64,000 nt of DNA from Streptomyces decoyicus (GCF_019880305.1 NZ_CP082301.1:8184001-8248000), one strand, 5' to 3'; numbered from the stretch's first letter, positions 17,263 to 26,279 are shown. Notes: a model not told the origin generated them from the sequence alone. Numbers and translations are program-made.

Positions 17263-17297
17263 TGCTCGGTGCTCGGTGCTCGGTGCTTGGTGCTCGG
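17263..17297. repeat. 7-bp tandem repeat (TGCTCGG)5
   Basis: Five copies of TGCTCGG (one with a C-to-T change) after the DUF1259 gene, then two copies of a related TGGTTGACGCTCGG-like unit. Confidence 0.85.
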
Positions 17298-17414
17298 TGG
17301 TTGACGCTCGGTGGTTGACGCTGGGACCTGGACGGACACAACGGCAAGGGAGAGGGACTCGGGTCGGTGTGCCTCCGGTGACGTTGTCTCCCGGTTTCGA
17401 TCCTCAGGGTCGTC

Positions 17415-18084
17415 TCACTTGATAGCGCGGCCGCTGAGTGAGCCGGGGGTGTGGTTGTCCAACAGGAGGCTCACCGACTCGCGGAGGTCCGCAGGCTCGC
17501 GGTAGTGCACGCCGATCATCCCGAGCGCCACGGCGGCTTCGACGTTCTCCAGCCGGTCATCCACGAAGAGGCACCGATCAATGACGACACCTGCCCGTTC
17601 GGCGGCCACTTCGTAGATCTCCCGGCCCGGCTTGGCCACCCCCAGCCGGGCGCTGTTGACGACATGGCCGGCGAAATCCGCCGGCCCCAACGATGCCAAG
17701 TCGTCCTCCAGCTCAAGAGTTGCGTTCGTTACCAGGACCACGGGCATGTGTGCCCGCACCTGCCGAAGCAGGGACACCACTACCTCGTCGGCCCAGAACG
17801 GCGCCGAGGCAAGTGCCATACCGAGCTCACGCGCCTGCGCCTCCGGAACCTGCCCCGCAAGGCCGAGCGCAATGGACTCCACCCCCTGCCGCTGAGTGAT
17901 CTTGCCGAGAAGCAGCGGCAGATCAATCTCCGGCGCATAGGCCACCTTCATGGTCGTGCCTGGTGCCAGCCCGGCGACATGCTCCCGTGTTGCCAGCTGC
18001 GTCATGTCGTAGAAAACGGATCACGTTGTCGAGGTCGCACAACACCGCATCGAAGGGTCGCTTGCAAGTCTGGGAAGTCGTCAC
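17415..18084 (-). pseudogene. HAD-family hydrolase, one-base frameshift near N-terminus
   Basis: The open part (17415-18005) has motif II VVLVTNAT, the motif III lysine in ARLGVAKPGREIY and motif IV FVDDRLENVEAA. It lacks the catalytic motif I. That motif is present just upstream in another frame: PFDAVLCDLDNVIRF from GTG 18084. The two join at a run of four T (18013-18016 on the minus strand); removing one T gives RFYDMTQLATREH. So an otherwise complete 222-residue phosphatase-like gene is interrupted in a homopolymer. A sequencing error is a real possibility. Confidence 0.7.
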
Positions 18085-18295
18085 TGCCCTTGGATAACAC
18101 AGGGACCGGCAAGCAAGTTGTTGTCTCTTGTGGCCCTGCCCCCGACGCGCGAACCGGGAACGCAAGGTGGAAAGCCAGTGAGACGGAGCCCAGGTCGATT
18201 CGTTGCGACTCCGGTTCGCCCGCGCACCCTCTTCACGTGTGGGCACTCGGCCACGGGCGGAAGACGCCGAGGCCGATAAGGACGACCGCCGTTCC

Positions 18296-19339
18296 TCAGT
18301 CGTCGAGAAGCCGCCATGCGGTGAGGGCGAGCCTGGCCCGCAGCAGGCCGGTGGGCTCGGTGAGGTCGATGCCCAGGGTCTTTCCGGTCTGTTCGAGTCG
18401 ACGGGCGACGCTGCTGTGGTGCAGGTGGAGAAGGTCGGCGGCCCGGCGTAGGGAGCCGGTGGAGCAGTAGGTGTCCAGAGTTTCCAGTTCTCCTGGGGTG
18501 TCGGCGATTCGGGCGATCGCGGCCACGTCGGCATTGTCTCGCGCGGCGTCGTTGGGTACCTGTGCGAGCAGCGCCAATGCCCCCAGGCTGTCGTGGTGGA
18601 CGACTGGCTGGCGTGGGGTGGTGAAGCGGAGGGCGGTACGGGCTTTCCGCCAGGACCGATCGGGGCTTTCGGCGGCGCCGATGCCCGCGCGTACTCCACC
18701 TGTCGGAAAGCGGGCCTGATCGACGGTGGTGGCCAGGATGACGCCCACGTCGGCGAGCGGAGCCGCCTTCACCGGGCGGGCCGGGCAGATCAGGCCGCCG
18801 ATCTGGTCGAGCGGAAGCTGCGACCGTACGGCGACGACGTGGAGCGGCAGGTCGGAGGCGAAACCCAGGAGTCGTAGCGCCCGGGCTCGGGCCGCTTCGT
18901 CGGTGTCGGCGCTGATCGCCAGTTCGACGAGGGCGGGGTCGGCCATGGTGGTGCGGGCTGGGCCGTACCGCTCGACGACCGCCGCGGCGGCGATGGCGAG
19001 CCGGTCAAGGAGCAGCTCGTCGAGGTCGAGCGAGCCGGGCGGGCCGGGGCGCTCCAGCCACACCGTGCCGATCTCCTCCTCGTCGAGTGTGATCGGCGTC
19101 GTGGAAGACGCGGGTGGCGGCGAGGCGGACGCCTCCCTGCCGTCGGGTGACATGCGGATCACCCGCCCTGTGCCGTGGAGCCGGACCCCGGCCACGCACT
19201 CGGCCAGAGCTGCCGAGCCCCGGGCGAGCGCCGGCAGATCCACCCGTCGGCGCATCAGCGTGTCGTAGAACATGATGACGCGGATCGCGCCTTCGACCTG
19301 TGAATCGAGCTGTGACAGCCGTAAGGCCAGTGCCTCCAT
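18296..19339 (-). CDS. PucR-family transcriptional regulator
   Basis: About 347 residues. A GAF-like central region is followed by the PucR C-terminal helix-turn-helix (DTYCSTGSLRRAADLLHLHH, then SSVARRLEQTGKTLGIDL, last 60 residues), diagnostic of PucR/CdaR regulators. ATG 19339 lacks a good ribosome-binding site; the upstream frame runs over the divergent gene's 5' end. It is divergent from an esterase gene about 100 bases away and probably regulates it. Confidence 0.75.
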   Translation of the reverse strand: MEALALRLSQLDSQVEGAIRVIMFYDTLMRRRVDLPALARGSAALAECVAGVRLHGTGRVIRMSPDGREASASPPPASSTTPITLDEEEIGTVWLERPGPPGSLDLDELLLDRLAIAAAAVVERYGPARTTMADPALVELAISADTDEAARARALRLLGFASDLPLHVVAVRSQLPLDQIGGLICPARPVKAAPLADVGVILATTVDQARFPTGGVRAGIGAAESPDRSWRKARTALRFTTPRQPVVHHDSLGALALLAQVPNDAARDNADVAAIARIADTPGELETLDTYCSTGSLRRAADLLHLHHSSVARRLEQTGKTLGIDLTEPTGLLRARLALTAWRLLDD

Positions 19340-19435
19340 GGCAGGAGGATAGGCGCCGATCGGCGCATGAGGGGGGTGGGATGCCCGACAGTTGGCGGAT
19401 GCCCTCGGGGGTGCCCGGCCGTGAGGATGGCCGAC

Positions 19436-20332
19436 ATGGACCCTGAACTGGAAGCATTCATCCCCTTGTTCCCCCGTGCCGATCTGACCGACCCGGTCGC
19501 CGAACGCAAGAACTTCGCCGGCTTGGCCGCCGCGGTCCCGGCACCGGACACCGCAGGGTTGGAGGTCGAGGACCGCGCGGTGCCCGCCGACGCCGACGTG
19601 CCGGTGCGGATCTACCGCCCGCACCAGGCGCAGGGCGCCGTCGTCTGGTTGCACGGCGGCGGATTCGTCATGGGTGACGTGGACACCGAGCACCCGTGGG
19701 CCGCCCGGATCGCAGAAAGCTCAGGCGCGGTGGTGATCTCGGTGGGCTACCGTCTGGCGCCCGAGCATCGGTTCCCGGCCGCCCTCGACGACGCCTACGC
19801 CGTGCTGACCTGGACGGCCGAGCACGCAGCCGAACTCGGCATCGACCCGGGGCGGATCGCGGTCGGAGGTCACAGTGCCGGCGGGGGGCTCGCGGCCGCG
19901 GTGGCGTTGCGGGCGCGTGACCAACAGGGGCCGTCGATCCGCTACCAGTTGCTCAACCAGCCGGGGCTGGACGACCGGCAGGAGACGTGGTCGGCGCGGC
20001 ACTTCACCGACACGCCTTGGATGAATCGCGACAAAGTCACCGCCTCGTGGGCGCACTACCTGGGCTCCACGCCCGCCACGCCGTACGCCGCCCCGGCGAG
20101 GGCCACGGACCTGTCCGGCCTGCCGCCCGCCTACATCGCCACCGCGGAGCTCTGTCCGAACCGCGACGAAGACATCACCTACGCGCTGCGCCTGCTGCAG
20201 GCCGGCGTCTCTGTCGAACTGCACCAGTGGCCCGGCACGTTCCACGGATCGCAGGCGATCCTGTCCGCCGAGGTATCCCAGCGACAGATCGCCGAACTCG
20301 CCGCAGTCCTGCGCCGTGCCCTGGCCGAGTGA
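19436..20332 (+). CDS. Alpha/beta hydrolase, HSL-type esterase
   Basis: About 298 residues. The oxyanion motif WLHGGGFVMGD (about residue 85), the nucleophile elbow GGHSAGGGLAAA (Ser), the acidic region AELCPNRDEDITYA and the catalytic His in PGTFHGS complete the hormone-sensitive-lipase type triad. It hydrolyses carboxylic esters in the cytoplasm; the natural substrate is unknown. ATG 19436 has GTGAGG nine bases upstream; ATG 19427 is in frame but abuts it. A cupin gene follows 90 bases later. Confidence 0.85.
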   Translation: MDPELEAFIPLFPRADLTDPVAERKNFAGLAAAVPAPDTAGLEVEDRAVPADADVPVRIYRPHQAQGAVVWLHGGGFVMGDVDTEHPWAARIAESSGAVVISVGYRLAPEHRFPAALDDAYAVLTWTAEHAAELGIDPGRIAVGGHSAGGGLAAAVALRARDQQGPSIRYQLLNQPGLDDRQETWSARHFTDTPWMNRDKVTASWAHYLGSTPATPYAAPARATDLSGLPPAYIATAELCPNRDEDITYALRLLQAGVSVELHQWPGTFHGSQAILSAEVSQRQIAELAAVLRRALAE

Positions 20333-20421
20333 GGCGCGGCCGCGGTGGCGGCCGAGCCGACTGGTGCCCCCCATGCCACAACCCACCCGGATGAAGATCA
20401 CCGCAGGAAGGACATTCCCGC

Positions 20422-20811
20422 ATGACTGTCACCCCGATCGATCGCTTCGCCTCCTTTATCCACTTTCAACAAGGCGGCCAGGTGCGCGCCGAGCAGCCAG
20501 CGTTCGACCCCGAGCGGGACGGCTGGCAGTTGATGGCCTTCCACGTGGAGACCGACGCCGACGTCCACGCCGACCAATGGGAAGTTCATCCCGACGCGGA
20601 TGAATTCGTCGCCTGCCTCACCGGCGGGATACGCCTCTGCCTCCGTCCCCAACAGCCGGGAGAAGAGGAGGAGGAAATCAAGCTGGTGGCGGGAACCGCG
20701 GGCATCGTGCCTCGCGGGCGATGGCACCGCATGGAACTGGACGCGCCCGGCGACATCATGTCCGTCACCCTGCCGCGTGGCAGCCGCTTGGAGGGGCGCA
20801 GCGAAGCCTAG
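20422..20811 (+). CDS. Small cupin protein
   Basis: 129 residues forming a single cupin barrel: the first metal-binding region HADQWEVHPDADEFVACLTG and the second PRGRWHRMELDAPG. AGGAAGG precedes ATG 20422. It may be co-transcribed with the esterase upstream (90-base gap without a terminator). Cupins of this size are often metal-dependent enzymes or sensors; no substrate is evident. Confidence 0.7.
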   Translation: MTVTPIDRFASFIHFQQGGQVRAEQPAFDPERDGWQLMAFHVETDADVHADQWEVHPDADEFVACLTGGIRLCLRPQQPGEEEEEIKLVAGTAGIVPRGRWHRMELDAPGDIMSVTLPRGSRLEGRSEA

Positions 20812-21165
20812 ACGGGGCCCTCGCACCGCGGCTCGTTCCGGTACTGCGGATCGGGTTCCCCTTCGTCTGAAGGGCCTGGCGGGGTTGCGGGCGTGCACGG
20901 CTCGGGGTGGTTGCGGTTCCGGTCCTCACTCGGGAAGAGTCGTCTCCGTGGTGTGGCCCCGGGGCGAGCAAGCTGCGGTCAGGAAACGCGGCGAGGGCCG
21001 TGGCCGCGGTTTGGTCCGGAACGGCGGCAACCCCTTGGAGGCATCGACATCGGTTCCTCGCTGCGACCGCACGACACGGCAGCGGCCAGCAGGGGCCGCC
21101 GTCCGCCCGACAACATGCGGATCCACGCCGGGAGATGAGCAACAGAGCCCCACTATGATGCGCCG
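20812..21165. other. Intergenic, nothing recognised
   Basis: About 350 bases. Several open frames exist because of high GC, but none shows a domain or ribosome-binding site. Confidence 0.35.
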
Positions 21166-21600
21166 ATGTCATCGATCAAGCAGTTCCAAGTCACCTTCGA
21201 CTGCGCAGAACCTGCGCGCCTCGCCAGTTTTTGGTGCGAGGTGTTGGGGTACGTCGTCCCGCCGATTCCGAAGGGATTTGCCACTTGGGAGGACTACCAT
21301 CGCTCGCTGCCGCCTGAGGAGCAGGTCACCTACTTCGCATGCAGTGATCCCTCGGGTGTGGGCCCGCGCCTGCTCTTCCAGCGTGTGCCCGAAGGCAAGA
21401 TCGTCAAGAATCGGGTGCATCTCTGTGTGCGGGTCGGCACCGGACTCGTGGGCGAAGAGCGCCTCGCCACACTGGAAGCCGAATGCGCACGACTGGTCGC
21501 GCTCGATGCGGTACACGTGCGAACGCTGCTTGCCGATGACGAGAACGAGTCGTGCATCGTGATGCAGGACGTCGAGGGCAACGAGTTCTGTCTCGACTGA
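21166..21600 (+). CDS. VOC/glyoxalase-like domain protein
   Basis: 144 residues of the vicinal-oxygen-chelate fold in the Glyoxalase_6 style: FQVTFDCAEPARLASFWCEV near the start, RLLFQRVPEGKIVKNRVHL in the middle and the closing QDVEGNEFCLD. It is the same subfamily as the gene at 44451. Function is unknown; the conserved glutamate and histidine would bind a metal. Confidence 0.8.
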   Translation: MSSIKQFQVTFDCAEPARLASFWCEVLGYVVPPIPKGFATWEDYHRSLPPEEQVTYFACSDPSGVGPRLLFQRVPEGKIVKNRVHLCVRVGTGLVGEERLATLEAECARLVALDAVHVRTLLADDENESCIVMQDVEGNEFCLD

Positions 21601-21624
21601 GCATCCGCCGCGACGGCGAGATCG

Positions 21625-21936
21625 GGGGGCTGTCTCTCTCGGGCCTCTCTTCAACGTGGTCTCGTGCGCGGCGGAAGTCATCCTGTGAGGGCGAGGTTGT
21701 GCAGTCGGCGATACCGAGCATCGCGGTGTGAAGACCCTCGCCCTTATCAGGGTTCATGGCCGACCCTTGCGTACGGGTCCGCACCCTCGCGCCGCGCCGC
21801 ATCGCCGTGACCAGCTTGCCGAACTGCCGCGGGCTCAGCCCGGTGAACGGGGCTGTCCAGGACTGCTCCGACGCTGTGATCACACCAGCCACCACAAGGT
21901 CATCCCACCCGTGACCAGCAATTGCGGGACAACCCT
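21625..21936 (-). mobile_element. IS5-like element relic, middle deleted
   Basis: On the minus strand GTG 21883 begins VITASEQSWTAPFTGLSPRQ FGKLVT, the N-terminus of a common Streptomyces IS5-family transposase. After RRGA the sequence jumps to the family's extreme C-terminus (KGEGLHTAMLGIA, then RRLHNLALTG one frame over, stop at 21678). The roughly 700-base catalytic middle is gone. Near-matching terminal inverted repeats are visible: GGGCTGTCTC at the left, and GAGGGTTGTCCC read inward at the right. Inactive. Confidence 0.65.
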
Positions 21937-22252
21937 CAGCCAGCGCGGCCACCGCCCGGATACAAGGTCGCGCCGGGTCGTAAATCCGTTGGTGAAGAGG
22001 GCAACACGCTCTGGGCCGACCTCGTCCTCCGTGCCGAGCCGGCGGCGAATGGAGGTACTGAGCGAACGCTGCCTCTCGGTCTGCCTCCGCTCGGCACGCC
22101 CATGGGCTCTGAATGGCAGTGTCCGAAGGGGAGTTGCCTCTTCGTGTGGTGTGTCCCTACGGGCGCTGCCTGAAGAGACAATTTCGCCCAAGGTTGCGTC
22201 TCCGTAAGGTCGTTGACGATCAGCAAACGAACCAGCCGTCACAGGAGAACTT

Positions 22253-22939
22253 GTGCTCACTCGACCCGCGCGTCGTCTGTCCACCGCCGCCCTCGCCACC
22301 GTGGCCGGCCTCGCTGTCCTGTCCCCGATGGCCCACGCCGCTGACGCGGACGCCGCCGCCAAGAAGCCGGCCAAGGTCACCGTCGCCGGCTACACCAAGT
22401 ACCTCCAGACGCAGAAGACCCCGGCGGCCAAGAAGACGCTGAAGAAGTTCAGCGCCCTCTCCAAGGCCCAGAAGGCCCGGTTCGTCAAGCACCTGAACAA
22501 CCGCCACATCTACGAGGCCCTGACCGACCAGGTCAAGGGCAGCATCGGGCGCCCGCTGCACGTCGTCGACCCCTACAACAAGGACGTCCGCTTCATTACC
22601 GACGTCACCTCCAAGGTGGGCAAGGACAAGAACCACACGACCACCGTGTCCTTCACCATGACCGAGCAGATCTTCAAGATCCCCGTTACCAGCGAGCGCA
22701 TCAACCTGACTTTCCAGCGCACCGGCAAGCCGGGCAAGAAGGCTACTGGCGCGGCCAAGGTCACCAATGTCAACGCCGCTATCAACATCAAGGCGGGCCG
22801 CGTCGCGGTCAAGGGCAACGCCGCGAAGGTCTCGTGGGCCGCGACCCCGCAGGTGAAGGTCTTCGGCAAGAAGCTCGCCAAGACGCAGTCCGTGGCCTCG
22901 GCCCAGGGCTCTTACAAGGCCAACCTCGAAAACCGCTGA
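22253..22939 (+). CDS. Secreted lysine-rich protein, unknown function
   Basis: 228 residues with a Sec signal peptide (RRLSTAALATVAGLAVLSPM, cleavage after AHA) and a strongly basic mature part rich in Lys, Ala and Thr (KKPAKVTVAGYTKYLQTQKT; KKTLKKFSALSKAQKARFVK). The second half, with NKDVRFITDVTSKVGKDKNH and FKIPVTSERINLTFQRTG, looks beta-rich. No family recognised. GTG 22253 follows CAGGAG. A strong terminator follows; it lies 400 bases before another secreted basic protein. Confidence 0.7.
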   Translation: MLTRPARRLSTAALATVAGLAVLSPMAHAADADAAAKKPAKVTVAGYTKYLQTQKTPAAKKTLKKFSALSKAQKARFVKHLNNRHIYEALTDQVKGSIGRPLHVVDPYNKDVRFITDVTSKVGKDKNHTTTVSFTMTEQIFKIPVTSERINLTFQRTGKPGKKATGAAKVTNVNAAINIKAGRVAVKGNAAKVSWAATPQVKVFGKKLAKTQSVASAQGSYKANLENR

Positions 22940-22974
22940 CTCCGCCGCGGTTCCACCTGTGGGAACCGGTGACT

Positions 22975-23010
22975 GCGAGGCCCAGGACAGTCCACAGTCC
23001 TGGGCCTCGC
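22975..23010. terminator. Terminator after the secreted lysine-rich gene
   Basis: A perfect 13-base stem (GCGAGGCCCAGGA) around a 10-base loop, 36 bases after the stop. Confidence 0.75.
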
Positions 23011-23335
23011 CCGCATTGCATCCGCATGGCGTCGCTGAACGATTTTTGCCGGTACGTGGTGACGGGACCGGGTGAACGTAGTGGTTGTAGGGGTGGATTA
23101 GGGGGTGGATCAGAGGGTGGATCAGAGGGTGTACCGAGGAGCGTCGAAAAACGGTAGTCGGCGCTGCGCCCGTGGATCTGGCGAAGGGCCACGGTGCCAG
23201 GCCCGAGGATGACAGCGCGCCTCCCTTGCGGGCAGTGCCCGAACAGTCAATAGACGCTGCGTCAGGGCCTTCGTAGGTTGATTGCCGTGCCCCGCCCCAT
23301 CGGGGGAAGTGCGGGGACGATCACTGTGAGGGGCT

Positions 23336-24004
23336 ATGAGGAACATACGTATGGCGGCAGCCGGTGTGGTGTCGGCGGCGCTGCTGGCGGGGGCCGCGCC
23401 GGCGCAGGCCGCCCAGAGTGCCGCGCCTGCCCGGGTGGCTTCGGTGCAGGCCGCCCAGGGGCAGGACGCTGGGGCTGCGGGGGTGAGCGGGATGAAGGTG
23501 TTGAAGGAGTTCGACTATTCCCGGAGCAAGAACCGTCAGCTGCCACTGCGTCTGGGCGAGTACAAGCGGGGCAAGAAGGGCAAGATGGTCGGCTTCGGCT
23601 GGACCAAAATCAAGAAGAAGCACAACATCACCAAGTACGGGCTCATCGGGTGGCTGGCCAAGTCGCCCAACATCGACCACGTCAAGGGGCCGCGGTACAA
23701 CCTGACCGGATGGGCGCACCGGGTCAAGTGTCAGAGCGGCAACTGCAAGATCGTTGACCGGCGCAAGATGCTGCTGGCCACGGACGAGACGATGACCGCC
23801 ACGGGCGACCATGGTGTGTTCAAGTACTTCGGTGCGGTCACGGCGTTCTGCAAGGGCACGGTGAAGTGCCCTACATGGGTGAACACGAAGTTCCGCCCGA
23901 AGGCCTCGGCCGGGCTCAACACGCCGGCGAAGGACGGGGAGCGGTACATGTTCACGTACAAGCCGCTGAAGGAGAAGAAGGGCCGTCTGGCTCTCGCCTC
24001 GTGA
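23336..24004 (+). CDS. Secreted basic protein, unknown function
   Basis: 222 residues. A signal peptide (RMAAAGVVSAALLAGAAPAQ, cleavage after AQA) is followed by an Ala/Gln-rich linker and a basic domain of about 170 residues. That domain contains KRGKKGKMVGFGWTKIKKKH, four cysteines (VKCQSGNCKIV; FCKGTVKCPTW) and the C-terminus RYMFTYKPLKEKKGR. ATG 23336 follows GAGGGG. The next gene, 75 bases downstream beyond a hairpin, encodes an acidic cytosolic protein with a similar RYVFSYEPL motif. An effector-partner pair is conceivable but is an inference. Confidence 0.7.
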   Translation: MRNIRMAAAGVVSAALLAGAAPAQAAQSAAPARVASVQAAQGQDAGAAGVSGMKVLKEFDYSRSKNRQLPLRLGEYKRGKKGKMVGFGWTKIKKKHNITKYGLIGWLAKSPNIDHVKGPRYNLTGWAHRVKCQSGNCKIVDRRKMLLATDETMTATGDHGVFKYFGAVTAFCKGTVKCPTWVNTKFRPKASAGLNTPAKDGERYMFTYKPLKEKKGRLALAS

Positions 24005-24018
24005 GCGTGTCTGCGTGG

Positions 24019-24051
24019 ACGCCGCTTCGGGCATTGTGCCCGGAGCGGCGT
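24019..24051. terminator. Hairpin between the secreted protein and its neighbour
   Basis: Arms ACGCCGCTTCGGGCA and TGCCCGGAGCGGCGT pair with one mismatch around a 3-base loop, 15 bases after the stop. It may only partly end transcription before the gene at 24079. Confidence 0.6.
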
Positions 24052-24078
24052 TGCGCGACCAGGGAAGGAAAGGTGCGT

Positions 24079-24675
24079 ATGGGCAAGGGGAGCGACCGGT
24101 ACGTGTTCTCGTACGAGCCACTGGGAGAGCCGGAGGCCGATACCGGGGTGCGGGACGCGGAGGACCAGGCGGCGGCCGAGTTCCTTGCGAAGGTCTCGGA
24201 TCTGGCATTCAAGGGAGGCCCGCTGGGGATCGAGCTGATGCGCGTGGACATTGCCGGCCGGACGTTCGCCTTCCGCGAGGTGCGGGAGGCTGATTCCCGG
24301 ACCCCGGTCAGCGCGGCCGGTGTGGTGCCGACGGAGGATACGGAGCGCAGCGAGATGCGCTGGATGCCGGAGCCGCCCTCTCCGGCCTGGGCTCATCTGG
24401 CCTGGCTGGTACGGGAACTGCCGCTCCTCCATACGTTCAGGGAGTACGGGCCGGAGGGAGGCCCGGAGCTCCGCGGGGTGGAGGCGCCGTCGCGGGAGTG
24501 GGCAGATGTACTGGTGGAGCACCGGGGGCAGCAGTGGCGGGTTCGGGTGACACTGGAGGGCCGCACAGAGCCGATCGAATTCCCGGGAATGGTGATCGGT
24601 GAACTGTTCGGCGAGGGGGAGCACCGGAAGATGGTGGTGGAGGGGGAACCGGACCTGGTGGATCCGGGAATCTAA
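24079..24675 (+). CDS. Acidic cytosolic protein, unknown function
   Basis: 198 residues without signal or membrane segments. It begins MGKGSDRYVFSYEPLGEPEA; the middle has GGPLGIELMRVDIAGRTFAF and the C-terminus EPIEFPGMVIGELFGEGEHR. Acidic overall, in contrast to the basic secreted protein encoded upstream. The RYVFSYEPL stretch resembles RYMFTYKPL at the C-terminus of that protein. GGAAGGAAAGG precedes the start. No family recognised; it could be a partner or immunity-type protein, but nothing proves it. Confidence 0.6.
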   Translation: MGKGSDRYVFSYEPLGEPEADTGVRDAEDQAAAEFLAKVSDLAFKGGPLGIELMRVDIAGRTFAFREVREADSRTPVSAAGVVPTEDTERSEMRWMPEPPSPAWAHLAWLVRELPLLHTFREYGPEGGPELRGVEAPSREWADVLVEHRGQQWRVRVTLEGRTEPIEFPGMVIGELFGEGEHRKMVVEGEPDLVDPGI

Positions 24676-24687
24676 GGCATGGGGGAC

Positions 24688-24722
24688 GGGCTCGCTCGTG
24701 GCGGCGAGATGAGAGCGAGCCC
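24688..24722. terminator. Terminator after the acidic protein gene
   Basis: A 10-base perfect stem (GGGCTCGCTC) with a 15-base loop, starting 12 bases after the stop. Confidence 0.65.
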
Positions 24723-25372
24723 ATCCGCATGGCCCGGGTCGGTCCCGATCCCGATGGCCCCACCGGAGGCTACCTCGGCGCCGAGGGGGCCCTTGCCCGG
24801 TGGTGCGAGCGGAGCGGCACCCAGGTGGAGAGCATGAGCTTGTGGTGACCTTGTCTACTGGCACGCGGCCCCTCCCGGCAACTGAACGCTTCGACTGGCG
24901 ACTGGCGACTGGCGACTGGCGAAGGGCGAAGGGCGAAGGGCGAAGGGCGCGATCTGAAGCGCTCTGTCTCGCCGGGCAGGACAGGGCCGGGGGCGGGAAC
25001 GGGGGGCGACGCGACCGGGGGATGACGCGAACGGGAGAAGAATTCGAGTTCGGCCCGGTTGGTCCAGGATGCCCTCGGCAGGCTGAGTTCCTGCGTGGCG
25101 TCCCGCAGGAGCCGCATTCCCGTCGCCGGTCCGCTGATCCCGTGCCCGACGGGGAGGGGTGGGAAGCTCGACCAACTTCCGTGCGGGGTATGGGCGATCG
25201 ACGTTCTCCCGCTGCCGTCGTGCACAGGGGATATGCGCGGTGCTCAGCGAGGGAAAGTCGGCATAGGAGTGAGTGATTGCGGGAGCCGGCCACTCACGCG
25301 GAGAGTCGCCGTGTGGGCGCGTCCCGCCGGGGCGGTTTGCGGGTGACGTGGGAGGCAAGGCACCCTTGCGTC
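24723..25372. other. Intergenic with heptamer arrays and a possible 39-residue ORF
   Basis: No clear gene. A small plus-strand frame at 24729-24848 (MARVGPDPDGPTGGYLGAEG... ending SMSLW) has gene-like codon use but no ribosome-binding site, and may be the tail of a lost gene. The rest holds the repeat at 24893-24948 and low-complexity GC-rich sequence. Confidence 0.35.
24893..24948. repeat. Two adjoining 7-bp arrays, (GACTGGC)4 (GAAGGGC)4
   Basis: Four perfect GACTGGC units run directly into four perfect GAAGGGC units in the same register. The two units differ at two adjacent positions, so a changed unit was itself amplified. Confidence 0.9.
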
Positions 25373-25648
25373 ATGTCAAACGTGAGGCTCGAAGCCTGGA
25401 TCGGTGGAGAGTGGCTGGAAGTGGACGCCGTGAGCGTCACCGTAACGGATTCTGCGCTGACCCTCTCCTTCGAACCCCAACGGAGCGAGTCGGGATACCG
25501 AAGCCTCATCTGGGAGCCCCTGGAGAACTTTCTCAGGGAGTACCGCGAAGAGCCGCTCGTCGTGGTGCCACGGGGGCGCAACTTGCCGGTGATGTTCGGC
25601 CCCGGCGCCGCGGGGCCCTTCCGGCTGGCGGAGACGTCGGGCAACTGA
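25373..25648 (+). CDS. Small hypothetical protein
   Basis: 91 residues beginning MSNVRLEAWIGGEWLEVDAV and containing ALTLSFEPQRSESGYRSLIW and REEPLVVVPRGRNLPVMFGP. Probably a small beta-rich cytosolic protein. No family recognised. Codon bias is gene-like; a weak ribosome-binding site. It ends at a strong terminator shared with the convergent gene. Confidence 0.6.
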   Translation: MSNVRLEAWIGGEWLEVDAVSVTVTDSALTLSFEPQRSESGYRSLIWEPLENFLREYREEPLVVVPRGRNLPVMFGPGAAGPFRLAETSGN

Positions 25649-25680
25649 CGGCCGCTCGCTGACCGTCTCGGGTACGCCCA

Positions 25681-25719
25681 CGTGCGGTGCTCCTCGCGAA
25701 GGGCGAGGAGCACCGCACG
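25681..25719. terminator. Bidirectional terminator between convergent genes
   Basis: A perfect 17-base stem (CGTGCGGTGCTCCTCGC) around the loop GAAGG, between the genes at 25373 (+) and 25795 (-). Confidence 0.75.
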
Positions 25720-25794
25720 CATGCCAGGGGGCGGTGCCCTCTGTCCCGTTGGACGACCGCTGACGTGTCCGTGGCCCCCATCGGATGGTCGGTC

Positions 25795-26010
25795 TCATCG
25801 CCCCTTGTAGCCGGCAATCGCCTGGGGGACGAGGACGGCGGCCACCGCACCGCCGGTGCCGAGGGGGACGGCGAGACGAGGGTGCTGGTAGCTGAGGTAG
25901 ACCACGCCCAGCACGGCCGCCGAGATGAACCCGAGAGTGAGCAGCAGCAGCTGCACTCGCATGCCGCGGTGTGAGTCATCCTGATGCGGGCGGTTCGGGT
26001 GGGTGGTCAT
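25795..26010 (-). CDS. Small two-helix membrane protein
   Basis: 71 residues. A polar His-rich N-terminus (MTTHPNRPHQDDSHRGM) is followed by two hydrophobic helices, RVQLLLLTLGFISAAVLGVV and LAVPLGTGGAVAAVLVPQA. GAAGGAC precedes ATG 26010. Function unknown. The upstream region carries a duplicated 25-bp sequence. Confidence 0.65.
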   Translation of the reverse strand: MTTHPNRPHQDDSHRGMRVQLLLLTLGFISAAVLGVVYLSYQHPRLAVPLGTGGAVAAVLVPQAIAGYKGR

Positions 26011-26098
26011 GTCGGTGTCGTCCTTCGCTCGGTATGCCTTGGTTTGCGGTATGCCTTGGATTGCGGGGCAGGCAGGCAGGCGGGTGCGGTGCGGTAGT

Positions 26099-26155
26099 GG
26101 GGTGGCGCTCCGCATGCGGTGGGTAGGGGCGGGGTGGCGCTCCGCATGCGGTGGG
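26099..26155. repeat. 25-bp direct repeat
   Basis: GGGGTGGCGCTCCGCATGCG plus GTGGG occurs at 26099-26123 and again at 26131-26155, a 32-base period, in the region upstream of the small membrane protein gene. Confidence 0.8.
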
Positions 26156-26279
26156 CAGGGATGCGTATCGCACTCTGGGGTGCGGCGGGTCACGCGGGCC
26201 GCCGCCCCGCCGGAGGCAGGAGCAGCGGGCCCGCGTGGTGAACCTCAGCTTCTGACCTGCGACGCCGTGGCGTTTGTCC

